From Warburgia ugandensis (taxonomy: Eukaryota > Streptophyta > Magnoliopsida > Canellales > Canellaceae): a stretch of DNA of 64,000 nt. Every line of letters begins with the position of its first letter. Positions within the stretch are counted from its first letter, which is position 1. A program made the translations under genes and the position numbers. The notes under the pieces are model-generated. The model saw nothing but the letters and a program-made list of their open reading frames with translations. It was not told the origin of the DNA and made no database searches. Of the stretch, positions 1 through 9,990 are shown in pieces. The stretch lies in contig CP141137.1 in NCBI GenBank assembly GCA_035236585.1, forward strand, positions 7,828,327-7,892,326. Reading direction: 5' to 3'.

Positions 1-1097
1 GAGTACCAAGGGCCAGGCAGTTGTGAGGGACCCAAAGAGGACTGGTTTTGAACAGAGGTTCTTGGCTTATTCGATCGTACATGATTTGGGCTTGTCAGCT
101 CATGGGTGCTATGCCTAGGGGTGTGGGTTGGCCACCCAGCCTCTACCACTATTAGGTGCATGGGTACCACGCCCAAAAAGGGCATGTCCCTACTTCGACT
201 GCATGTGGTACAGGGGGCTACCACTGGTGTTACGGCACTGGGTCGAAGTGTCATATGCCCCGTGGAGGTATATGATCCTGTGTCCCTAGGTACCCGAGGA
301 CCACACAGCGATGAGGTCGTGGGCATAGTAGGACCCTATGGTTTCGTGGATTTATGTGCATTGCATATGGCATGATATAAGGTTGGTCGACCATACCATG
401 ATAGATATCCATGAGTTGGATTCCATGAAGCATCTATTGCATATCATGATGTCATCATATATATATGATACTTTCAGTTTTGGATTATATGATCTTTAAG
501 TTATGAGAATTTCAGTTGATTATGGATTCTTATACTAATATCGAACTCGAGTATTCAAACATATGCATATTTTGAAATTGATTATGGATTCTTATACTAA
601 TATTGAACTCGAGTATTCAAACATACGCATGTTTTGAATGAATGAGCATATAATTTTAAAACATCTCATGCATTTATAAAACTAGTAGTGATAGGCCCTA
701 CTGAGTATAGTATATACTCACCCTATCCTTAACATTTTTCAGGGTGATTCCATCCACAAGTAGAGGACATCTATGTTAGTGCTACGAGCAAGTGAATGAA
801 AAAGGAAACACTTATATATGTAAGTAAATTCTCAACCCTTTGGACATGTATTTGTATTTAATTACAGTTGGGATGTGTCTTTGTGGTAGACGGACACTGG
901 GAAAAGCATTTGTGATTTCTAAAGCTGTTTAAAAACTACCTTAGTTGTTGTGAAAGCAAATGACACTCGCGGTTTTCAAAATGAATTCCAAATAAAAGAT
1001 TTTTCCGCTGCATTGCACTGTTTTTCAAATCGGGATCCCACCTTAGGAATTTAGATTTTTCATTTAAAAAATGCATGAGAAAACCTGGGTCGTCACA
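1..1097 (+). mobile_element. 3' part of a long LTR (Ty3/gypsy-type), truncated by window edge
   Basis: The segment ends in CGTCACA at 1091-1097, the usual ...CA terminus of LTRs that begin TGTGACG. The same layout (a G/C-rich block with the GGCCACCC and CCTCTACCACTAT motifs, then an AT-rich part, then the block ACTAGTAGTGATAG...GAGTATA at 681-727) recurs inverted at 62574-64000 and, more diverged, at 33700-35083. No coding domain is visible inside. The Ty3 assignment is inferred from the terminus and great length, not from protein. The rest of the element lies left of the window. Confidence 0.6.
516..639 (+). repeat. Two-copy tandem repeat, 62-bp unit, inside the LTR
   Basis: The unit begins TTGATTATGGATTCTTATAC and occurs at 516-577 and 578-639 with only a few mismatches. 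It lies in the AT-rich part of the LTR. Confidence 0.9.
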
Positions 1098-4000
1098 CAT
1101 ACATATATCTTAGGTGGTCATCTGTAATAGTCCTCATTACTAGATGTTGTTGTACATATGGAGTTGTTGGGCCAAAGGCCCATAGGGCCATCCAATTGCT
1201 CATTTCTCACATAATATTTAGCACTTATACACCAATTTTTTTTAATAAATAATGAAAGGGAAATTGGAATAAGAAACCTTGAACATAATATGCTTTGCTC
1301 AAATAAAGCATACTTACTATTTATATTTTCAATATGAGAGTTTACTACAATGTAATGGAGTTGTCTTTACACTACTTGGTGGCATAGATGTACGAGTTGT
1401 ACAGAGATATATGTAATAAATAAAAGACAATATACTAACTAGGTAGGTTTTCTAGGGTTTTGGACCTTCTCAAGGTATTTTGTAACTTTTAAGAGTGTCT
1501 AATACTAGGAGAAAAAGTCTTACTCCTCCAAAACTTGAAAGAGTGAGAAACTTGAAGAGAGGGTTCTTAAGGACCCAATATTAAAATTGTCAAAGCTTCT
1601 ACCAACCCCAAAAACGGCCTCTGCAGTTTTCTCTCCGAGATTTTAGAGCCTTTGTGTTGGTCTGTGTATTTTATATTTTTTTGGTATTTGTGTACTCTTG
1701 GTTGCCTTGGTATTTATAGGGAAAAGTTAGGATGACACGGGATCTGAAATGGCCTCTTCTACCATGGTGATGTATTGGTACAAGTGGTTAACGACGTGGG
1801 GGACAAAGATGAGCCTTCGACTAACTTTGGGTAAGGCCAACTATCCTCCACTGGTACCGCTGGTATTGTGGCAGCTGGAAGGCCTCTCTTGTTGATATGA
1901 CAATCCCTTTGTGGAAAATAAGATGGCGTTGCGTTGATAGCGGTACTATGGGCCACCTTGGTAATTTTCTCGCTTTTTGCTGATGTCGTGTACAAGAATC
2001 TATATCATGGCGTTAAAGATCAATATAATATTTACATTCAATGCTTGGATTTAGCAAGGGAAATTTTGGCCTCCTTTTACATTAAATTTGGCCGGTTGGC
2101 AACACCTACGAAGATAGAGCTGCAGATCTGGATTTACCTGTTTTTGGAGGAGAGATACTATTTGTCATTGTTTTGGTAGACCCATTTCTTTGGTGTTACT
2201 ACTTGCAAGAGCAGCTGTGCTGTTGGGAAGTTATCTTGTAACTATGATGGTACATTGTGTCCATCAATTCTACATGTTTTTTGTAAATGAGCGTAGTGGT
2301 GGGTTGAGACGTTTCTCTGCTTTTCTTTGATGACAAGGGACTCTAATGTCACAAGAGCAGGGGTATTTATACTATCCTACAACTATCGGCAAATGTATTG
2401 TAATATATCACACAAACATGCACATGCAAAGCTTTGCATTGAAAAATATATATTTTAGGCCCATTTCTTATAATTTTTTAGCAATCCCAGCTGTCACTAA
2501 ATTCAGCTTGTCCTTGTACCAAACCTCTCATCTAGGCAATACCTCTAAGACTTGTTCCTTGGACTTTTGTGGTTGTAAAATAGATGCTCTTGAGTTATTT
2601 TTGCCTTACATTGCTTGCAACAAATAGTAGGGATATTTGGTAACTAAGCAATCTAGGAGAGAGAGTTTCCTACTCATATATGCAGTGTAGCACATGGAAA
2701 CTCGAGATGAACTAATTCTATCCTAATGATGTGGTTTTTTAGTTTTCCAAATGAAATACTCTCCTTGTATCTCGTATGTCCAAAGTTGGTCTTAGAGATG
2801 TTGAGTTTTGCATTAGGTGACGCCTTTTTTAAACCTTTCATAAGAAAGATTCCTTGTTTCACTGTGCTAGAAGGCTTTTGCTCAAGCTTTGTAGTAGGTC
2901 AGTTGATCCACCAAAACTAAGGTTGTTCTCGTAAAATTAGTGGCAAAAGGGTGGTAGCGAAGATCAGTTTCAGTAAGTGGCTTGGCATGTTAAGCATTAT
3001 CTAACAACTACTCCAAGGGAGAGAACTCGCCAAGGCTTCGTATAAAACATCATAGCAAGCTTAGATTCTAGGACAGAAGGATTAAAGTCTCCCACAAATG
3101 CTTTTCATCTTGAGTTCTTCGATTGTTATAGTTATTAGTTTCATTATACATTTTAATTAGCTGGTGTAAGGGTGAAATCAACTGAACTATAGTAAATGCT
3201 ATTCCAAGCTCCAAATTCAATCGAGATTATAAATTGAACCTTGAATATGCAACTCATCTCAAAGGGAAATAAATCAAAAGTTTTGCAGCATGGTTATAGT
3301 GCAATTCCTGCACAGCATCCTTTTTCAGTCATTCATCTTCATGTCTTAAATGGCTTGGTACTTATCTCTAGCAGCCAATATTAACTGTCAAAGTCGATCT
3401 AACTGGCGGTCCCCAATATATACCTGCTACTTGCACATGCAATATAAATGTGTGCAGGTGTGAGGTGGAGAGTGAATCAACCAAAGGGAAAGATCATACA
3501 ATTCTGATAAGATTATCCACCGAAAGTCAAGAACAACGTGACAAAAGTCAAAAGCTAAGAAAAGTCACCATAGGTTTCAGAACATTCATTAATCATTGTC
3601 ATTTTCAGATAGAAACCTCTGCCATTCTTAGAATGCATTCTAGTTTCTCAGCGATTCTTTTTCAAACGATTCAAAGATTTCGCTCTGGCAGTGGCTAATG
3701 CTGACCGTTTCCATCAAACGGAAAGCTACTCCTCCTCTCTCCTTTTCTTTTCTTTCTTTCTTTCTTTATTTTATTTTTTAATTTTCCTTTCTGAAGGATA
3801 AGGTAATCTTCCTCATTATGAGTGTGTACCAGGTAATGAGCACTATGTATAGCAACGCTCAAGTTCATCACTAGTTCTTGCCTGGCCAGTTATTTTTTTT
3901 GTTTTTTGTTTTTTTGGTAGTTCCTAACTCACCCAAACCCTCCTAATTTCACATATAATGCCTAAGCAAGATGTCGTTTGCATTTGTTTATGGGAGAAAT

Positions 4001-4319
4001 TTCACATTTTCACAAAAAAAAGGCTTTCATATCATCAGAGTTACTATTATATAACATTTGTCTTCTTATATATAGTGAGTGTATCTCTTGTATTCTTTGC
4101 AGAACCTAGAGTTTCCTTCTCTATTTCCTGTAGTGTTATTCACATAGGAAATCTACTATTTGCCAAGTTTATCGCAAATTGCAAGAAACTACCATAGTTG
4201 TTGTGAAATTTGGCGAAGAAGAGGGCGTCTAGCATTTTACTTTGGTCAATGCCTAAGTTATAGGACGGCTGATCATGAATATGAGCCATATTAAGTCATT
4301 TGATGTGGGCCTGATTGAG
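1098..4319. other. Intergenic, no recognisable gene
   Basis: Only short chance reading frames are present, and none shows a conserved motif or a clean exon with splice sites. There is a pyrimidine/T-rich run near 3735-3780 and a T-rich stretch near 3890-3920. I recognise no transposon domain here. Confidence 0.5.
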
Positions 4320-4942
4320 ATCACTTTCACTGTCGTGCGAGAGAGACTAGCCAGGAGAAAATGTAGCCAAGGCACTTTAGGAAATGGCAATGCATACAAG
4401 AAGTAGGTTCATGGAAAGAGACCTTAATAAAAGCATACAGTGATCTAAGTCCAAAGGACGAGAAAAATATAAAATGTTGGGTTGTGGAAAATTAGACCAC
4501 GTAAAGGACCACACAGATTGGAAAAGGGCAGTGTAGAAGAATCCAAACTGGAATCTTCTGACTCCCAAAAAATTTGGTAGAAGGAAATAATATTAATGCT
4601 ACTGAAAATGGAGATGTCTTGTCTGTTCTAAAGGTCTATATTTTAGGATTCTTGATTAATATGACATCCATGGCAGTTTTTATATATATTGTTCTTCTGA
4701 TGATTGTATACAGATGTAATGGCGAATGGAAAGTAGTAAGAATTACAGATGTTGGAATGAAGATAGGTCAGATGCCATTGTTTGTATCATATTCAAATAT
4801 CAGACACATCCCTTGTCTAGGGAAGAGCCTTCTGTCGTTAGGTAAGTTTAATGATCATGGTTTGAAACATATTGGTGGAGGCTTTGGTAGGAGAAGCTAT
4901 TTTGGAATATGCCAAGACGGTGCCTTCAATGGTGTGGCATAA
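4320..4942 (+). mobile_element. Copia relic B, gag end and protease region
   Basis: Translations on the plus strand resemble the C-terminal part of a Ty1/copia gag. A basic stretch is followed by a degraded zinc knuckle near 4468-4515, where residues CGKLDHVKDH survive. The region after the protease follows at about 4710-4940, with the readable blocks KVVRITDVGMKI, NIRHIPCLGKSLLSLGKF and HIGGGF. Frames are broken several times. The relic stops at 4942, exactly where the LTR of copia relic A begins. Matching plus-strand RT/RNase H sequence resumes near 6395, so both parts probably come from one element. Confidence 0.6.
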
Positions 4943-4945
4943 GCC

Positions 4946-5205
4946 TGTGAAACAATAGCAGTAGAAGGGAAAGATACGCAGAAGCGTTATGAAGGAATGA
5001 ATTCTTCGTTTTTCATTCAAGCGAACTTGAACAAATTTATATTTGATCTATTATAATATCAGTGATTCATTTCTACTTTCTATTTTTTTCATCCGTCTAT
5101 TGCCACAATAAATCAAGGATATCAATCAAGTGAGCAACTATAGCAAGTGTGAAAGGTGTGAAACCACTTGCTAAACTTGTGACCATACCATCTTATCATT
5201 TAACA
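4946..5205 (-). mobile_element. LTR of copia relic A
   Basis: On the minus strand this starts TGTTAAATGA at 5205, right after a polypurine tract (GGGGGG, 5206-5211), and ends ...TTTCACA at 4946. TG...CA ends, a preceding polypurine tract and adjacent copia RNase H coding together fit the 3' LTR of a minus-strand copia element of about 260 bp. The left boundary is the less certain end. Confidence 0.55.
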
Positions 5206-6090
5206 CCCCCCTTCAAACTCATTGTGGCTAGAACCTTGAGATCGGTCTTGAACCAGTCATAACAGTTTAATAGGTGATCCCCTTAGTAAACCCATGTGAG
5301 ATTTCATCTTGCATAGAGATATATACGATTTTAGGAAGCCCTCAATAGCTCCCTCACAGAAGAAGTGGTAATTTAGCTCAATGTTCTTGGTATAATGAAT
5401 GAAAAATAGGATTGGCTACCATATAAAGTGCAGTGATGTTAACACAGAAAAGTTGCGGTGGGTGCATGGGATCTTTAGTTCTTGAAGGAGATATAGTACC
5501 CATTGTAGATTTGAAGCCATAGATGCTACGGAACGTTATCCCACATCCGCACTCGATGTAGAAACAATTGGTTGAGTACTACGTGATCTAGTTGAAGCGA
5601 GAAAAAAACCATTTCCTTCTTGTCAATCTCCGATCATTAAGTAACCCTACCCAGTCAGCATTGCTATAAGTGTGCAAATTAAGTTTTAGCAAAGGAATGG
5701 AATTGAAACCCAAGATTTATAGTGCCCTTCACATGCCTTAGAATCCTTGTAACAACCATGAGATGAGAGGTGGTAGGTTTATGCATGAACTAACATGCAC
5801 GGTTTAGAAAAAAAGGCCAGCCCCGGTGTACAAAGCTCCCGCATATGCACAATCTGGGGAAGGGGCAGACAGCAAGGGTCAATAGTACACAAGCTTACCA
5901 CCTTGCATTTTGAAAGAGGTGTTTCCACGCCTTGAACCCGTGAGGCTCCCTTTATGCACAGTTTACATCTAGCTTAAATCAAGTCATGTCAGTTTTAAGT
6001 ATTGGAAAGTGCCTAGCAATCGTCGATAAGGTGTAGGATAAGGCATTGTGTCCCTACCAACCTGCCCTAGGTCACAAAAAGAACATGATA
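5206..6090 (-). mobile_element. Copia relic A, RT end and RNase H
   Basis: Minus-strand translation gives recognisable copia RNase H blocks: HLMVVTRILRHVKGTINLGF near 5700-5790, then a degraded YSNADWVG, SSADVG, ASMASNLQWVLYLLQEL and HIELNYHF, and finally the C-terminal tail before the polypurine tract. The upstream RT/RNase H connection (PYPTPYRRLLGTFQYLKLT) reappears at about 5970-6075, beyond a SINE. Several stops and frameshifts make it non-functional. Confidence 0.75.
5807..5953 (-). mobile_element. Au-type SINE nested in copia relic A
   Basis: Reading the minus strand it starts GGGAGCCT, has the box-B-like CACGGGTTCAAGG, the conserved middle and the GGGAGCTTTG...CACCGGGGCTG 3' end followed by T residues. 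Most of the tRNA-like A-box half is deleted. It is flanked by ATGCACGGTTTA (5795-5806) and ATGCACAGTTTA (5954-5965), an 11/12 target-site duplication. The two flanks are the two halves of the interrupted RNase H coding sequence. Confidence 0.9.
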
Positions 6091-6394
6091 ATTTGGGGAT
6101 TTCAGTCTACGAGTGTTGTTTTGATTTAAGAAGAAGAGGCCAGTGAAATCTCCAAATACCCTCCACTCAATGGACAACAATGGCAGTTTCTGTTCTAGGG
6201 ACTTACGAATGAACGAAAATGGTAACTAATTATGAATAAATTCAAGTGTAAGGGCTATTTACTTATCGCCCTTAAACTTGAGGAGCCAAAAGGCTTTGTT
6301 GAAGAAAATAAAAAAATTTCATTTATTAGCTGAGAAAGTTGCTTTACAATTTAAAATAGGCATCACTTTGTTCGCATAAGCGGTTTGATTTTTT

Positions 6395-7240
6395 CATTGT
6401 GAGTTTGGGTTTTCACAGGTATCTTACAACTGTGATAATAGTGATGGTTGCTCTATTTTCTCACTACTGTACATCGATGTTATAATTGTGCGGGTAATGG
6501 AAAGATGCACATTTCACACTTGAAAACTCATTCTGATAAGGAGTTTGAAATGAAAGGTCCGAGTGTCATGAATCAAATTCTCGCAGTGAAAGTACTTCAA
6601 CAAAGACAAGGTAGAAACATGTAGGTGAGTTGAAGAAGGCTTAGTAGTACTTCAATGTACAGGATGATAAGCCAGCGTGTACTCCTGTTTTTATGCATGT
6701 TGTCTTTAGAACAATCACTTAGCATTGAAGCGGTGAAGGCAAACATGCCTCAATTACCATGCCGGTTGGTAGTGGGAGTCTTACATTCACCAGTGTCTGC
6801 ACATGATCAGACGAAGGTCAATTGTGGTTATGTTTTATCCATGGCAGGTGGTGCAATCAGTTGTAAATCAAAGTTACAATCGGTTGTAGATTTGTCCACA
6901 GCAGAAGCTAAATACATAAGCACTATGCATTGCAAAGAGCTCTTGGCTTAAGTGATTATTTGGAGAGTTTACAGTTCATCAGAATTGACAAAGATTCAGT
7001 ACAGTAGTCAAAATGCATTGAACAAAGGCCTCTTAGCGCATTGGTGCAAGAAGGAACCTTTCCTCTAGATGATCTGGGTTTGAGGCTGCTCATGGGTGTG
7101 TGTCTATCAAACATTCAAAAGAAAAAAAATAGCTAAAATGCATTACATCTTAATGACGCATATTGATTCTCAATACTACTCTAGAATGAAGCACATTGAT
7201 GTTTGGAGAGTAATGCTTGTGGGGTTCAACTCTCTCTTTA
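6395..7240 (+). mobile_element. Copia relic B, RT palm end and RNase H
   Basis: The plus-strand translation shows a decayed palm motif (LLYIDVIIV near 6455-6490, where functional copies have YVDD), then KEFEMKG near 6538, and RNase H blocks GGAISCKSKLQSVVDLSTAEAKY at about 6847-6915 and RMKHIDV near 7182-7203. Stops interrupt the frame. It continues copia relic B after the insertion of relic A. The integrase and front half of RT are missing, so deletion accompanied or followed the nesting. Confidence 0.75.
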
Positions 7241-7531
7241 TTTTTGCAGGAAGAGTAGATGATAGCCTTTTTTTCAATGGTAGATGACGATTAGGTAGAA
7301 GAAGATGAAAACTTTGTTTTCAGTTGTTTGGACTTCAAGGAAGGAGCATAGCACTGGAATCTTCAACAATGTGGGCGTGCCAAATTCTGACACAATTGAC
7401 ATCGTTAGAAGAAGATCTTTAACTTATTGGGTTTCAGTCAGAAAAGAATTTAGCATTATTCGATTGACCAAATAGCTTGAAATTGCAGAGAATTATTGTA
7501 ATGCAATTGACACAAGAAGATAGATGAACGC

Positions 7532-7716
7532 GGAGCGCTCTACGTTGGCACAATGGTAAAAGTTGTTGTCGTGTGACCTTGAGGTCACGGGTTTAGGCTA
7601 TAAAAATAGCCTCTTGCAAAAATGCAAGGTAAGGCTGCATACTGTAGACCCTTGTAGTCCGCCCCTTCCCCAAATCCCCCATACGCGGGAGCTTCATGCA
7701 CCGGCCCTGCCCTCTT
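7532..7716 (+). mobile_element. Au-type SINE, nearly full length
   Basis: It reads GGAGCGCTCTACGTTGGCACAATGG (A-box region), then GTGACCTTGAGGTCACGGGTTTA (B-box region), GCCTCTTGCAAAAATGCAAGG, the CCTTGTAGTCCGCCCCTTCC block and the terminal GCGGGAGCTTCATGCACCGG. No clear target duplication was found. Confidence 0.9.
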
Positions 7717-8507
7717 GGAGCTGCCGGTATTGGAGATAATATTAAATATAGTAGTGGAGTACAATTGGTGAATTTGCTCCATGAATAAGGGATATATTTT
7801 TTATATAGACGAAGATACTAAGGTTGTTAGAATGAGTATTAGTAGTGCCACTATATTTGATACTCTTCCATTTATCGTAAAAGATAATTTAGCAGCAATT
7901 ATATCTTGGTCAAACAATAGGGACGCTACTTCTTGGCAGCACTATTGAGCCCTAGTAGAACATCCAAGGCCTTAGTTGAGAAATCAAATATCTATGATTA
8001 ATTTTAATATTTTTCATTCAAGATCATCAGCTCGCACAGAGCCTTAAGTGCTTGCTTTCCAAAACTATATCAGTCCTTGCCAATCTGCCCTTTTTGCGAT
8101 TGTTAGCTTTTCTTCAAAACTCCGATCTTTAAAGGCTTCTGATGTTGTCTATCTTAAGACTTAATATTTTTATTTTATTTTTTATTTCTTTGTTAAAAAT
8201 GAAAAAATGGCATCTCTAGAATAGCTTGCACCAGATCATACAAAAAAGGAGGCCGGGAAAAGTAGGAATACATAAATTCCATTAATTCAAGCTATAAAGT
8301 GGGATTAAAATTGAATCGAATCATGAGGTATCTCATTACTTAGGGAATACTTTGGCAAATCAACCTTTTCCAAGGCTTTCATTGGCACACATCTCAATAG
8401 CATTTGGGCCAGTCCTGTATCAAATGAGGGCCATAGAGGAATCATTAGAATTGATAACCTTTTTCGTCATTAGTGGATGATCCTCTAAGTCAGAAGAAAA
8501 AGTTCGT
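7717..8507. other. Intergenic, nothing recognised
   Basis: AT-rich sequence between a SINE and a copia relic. No coding, hairpin or repeat signal stands out. Confidence 0.5.
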
Positions 8508-9230
8508 ACAACTCTTTTTACCAAAATCAAAGGCAAAGATATTCTTGTAGTTCAAATGCATATTAATGACATTGTATTTTATGCTACTAATAAAAGCATA
8601 TGCAAGGAGTTTTCTAAGTGTATGCAAGCTGAGTTTAAAATGAGCATGATGGGTGAGCACAATTTCTTTCTTGGACATTAAGTGAAGCAAACACAAGATG
8701 GCATCTTCATCAACCAAACCAAATACATCAAGGAACTACTTATAAGATTTGAAATGGAGAAGGCCAAGCTAATTGGGACACCAATGAGCTCATCCTTGAT
8801 ACTTCACAAGGATGAGAAAGGTAAAAGTGTTGACATTAAGAAATATACAAACATGATTTGGTCATTGTTGTACTTGACTATTAGCAGAGACCTGATATTC
8901 AATTTATTATGTAAGCACATGATAGATTTTGATATGGTCCCAAGGAATCACATCTAATTATTATTAAAAGAATCTTTATTTATCTTGCTTACACACCACA
9001 CCTTAGACTATGTTTTAATAGATGTAGTTCTTTCCTTTTGAATGCATATAGTGATATCTTCATTGTAGGCCACTCCAAATATGTTAAGGAAACTACTCAA
9101 AAGATTTGGAACGAAGAAGGCCAAGCAAATTGGGACACCAACAACTTATCCTTAAAACTAATTACGGATGTGATGTTGACTTTGTTTTTTAAGTTAAAGG
9201 GATATAAGCCCCACATTGTCTTTCTTTAAA
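8508..9230 (+). mobile_element. SIRE-type copia relic, RT to RNase H, scrambled
   Basis: The frame from 8508 gives TLFTKIKGKDILVVQ, a palm motif reduced to INDIVF (normally VDDI), then CKEFSKCMQAEFKMSMMGEHNFFLG, a stop at 8679-8681, and VKQTQDGIFINQTKYIKEL followed by IGTPMSSSLILHKDEKGK. These blocks are typical of SIRE/Maximus-type copia RT. RNase H fragments follow in shifted frames up to about 9070 (KRIFIYL, NAYSD). From about 9074 the RT segment encoding SKYVKELLKRF...IGTP appears a second time, out of order. It is not functional. Confidence 0.75.
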
Positions 9231-9239
9231 AAGGGAGTA

Positions 9240-9990
9240 TAGACATCCCGTCAAGGGTCTATTATTGTATAAATTACTTCTGTTTAGCATGACATTTGAT
9301 ATATTTTTAGGACATTATTTAGATATTTATATGAAAAATAAATCATTTGAAATTTTTATAGTGTAGATCAAGACGACCAATATTCCAAATCTTCGATCAA
9401 GCTTAGATTGAAAATAGACATATTAGATCAATCCAGATTATCTAGATCAAAATCAAGAATCAAGTATTTCAGTTCAATCCTCAAGCATCAAGTCCAAATC
9501 ATGAGCACAAGAGAATTGAGAATGCTAAGGAATTTGTCAGATGGTGCTGGTTTCCCATGTTTAATGATGGAAAGTGAAAAGGATGAAAAGAGAGGAAATA
9601 ATTTTCTTTATAGAAAACTAAGTTAAAATTAGGAAACTCAATTTGATTTAGAATTCTTTGGCAAAAAGGTAAGAGAGTGGAGAAGGAAATTGCTAGAAGT
9701 TGAATTCAAATCGACTTCCCATCATCTATAAATAGCAGACCGAAGATAGAGTGAAGAAAAGCTTGAACATTCAAAGAAATTGGAGGTTGAAGAAGATGAA
9801 CATTGCACAGGGAGGCTGCTGAATAAGGGTACTTTGCGAGTTTGACCATTCTTCAATGCTTGACAAAAAAATCTATAAAATTTGTTCTTTGGATAGAATA
9901 CATTAGGGACAAGAAGACCCAAGCGCTTGATTTTCAATTTTCATTCAAAATATTATAAATTTAATTGATTGAAGTTAGCTACTTGCTACT
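9240..9990 (+). mobile_element. Possible LTR of the SIRE-type relic
   Basis: An A/G-rich tract (AAAAAGGGAG, near 9227) precedes this stretch. It contains a good TATA box, CTATAAATA at 9725-9733, as expected for an LTR promoter just downstream of copia coding sequence. I could not define its TG/CA ends, so the call rests on position and the TATA box only. Confidence 0.3.

Noticed and set aside
106..433. Overlapping open frames at the left edge
   Set aside because: They lie in the G/C-rich block of the LTR, which recurs inverted at 63190-63458 without a conserved frame.
7530..7600. A possible tRNA gene from box A and box B motifs
   Set aside because: It is the tRNA-derived head of an Au SINE; the cloverleaf is not maintained and the SINE body follows.
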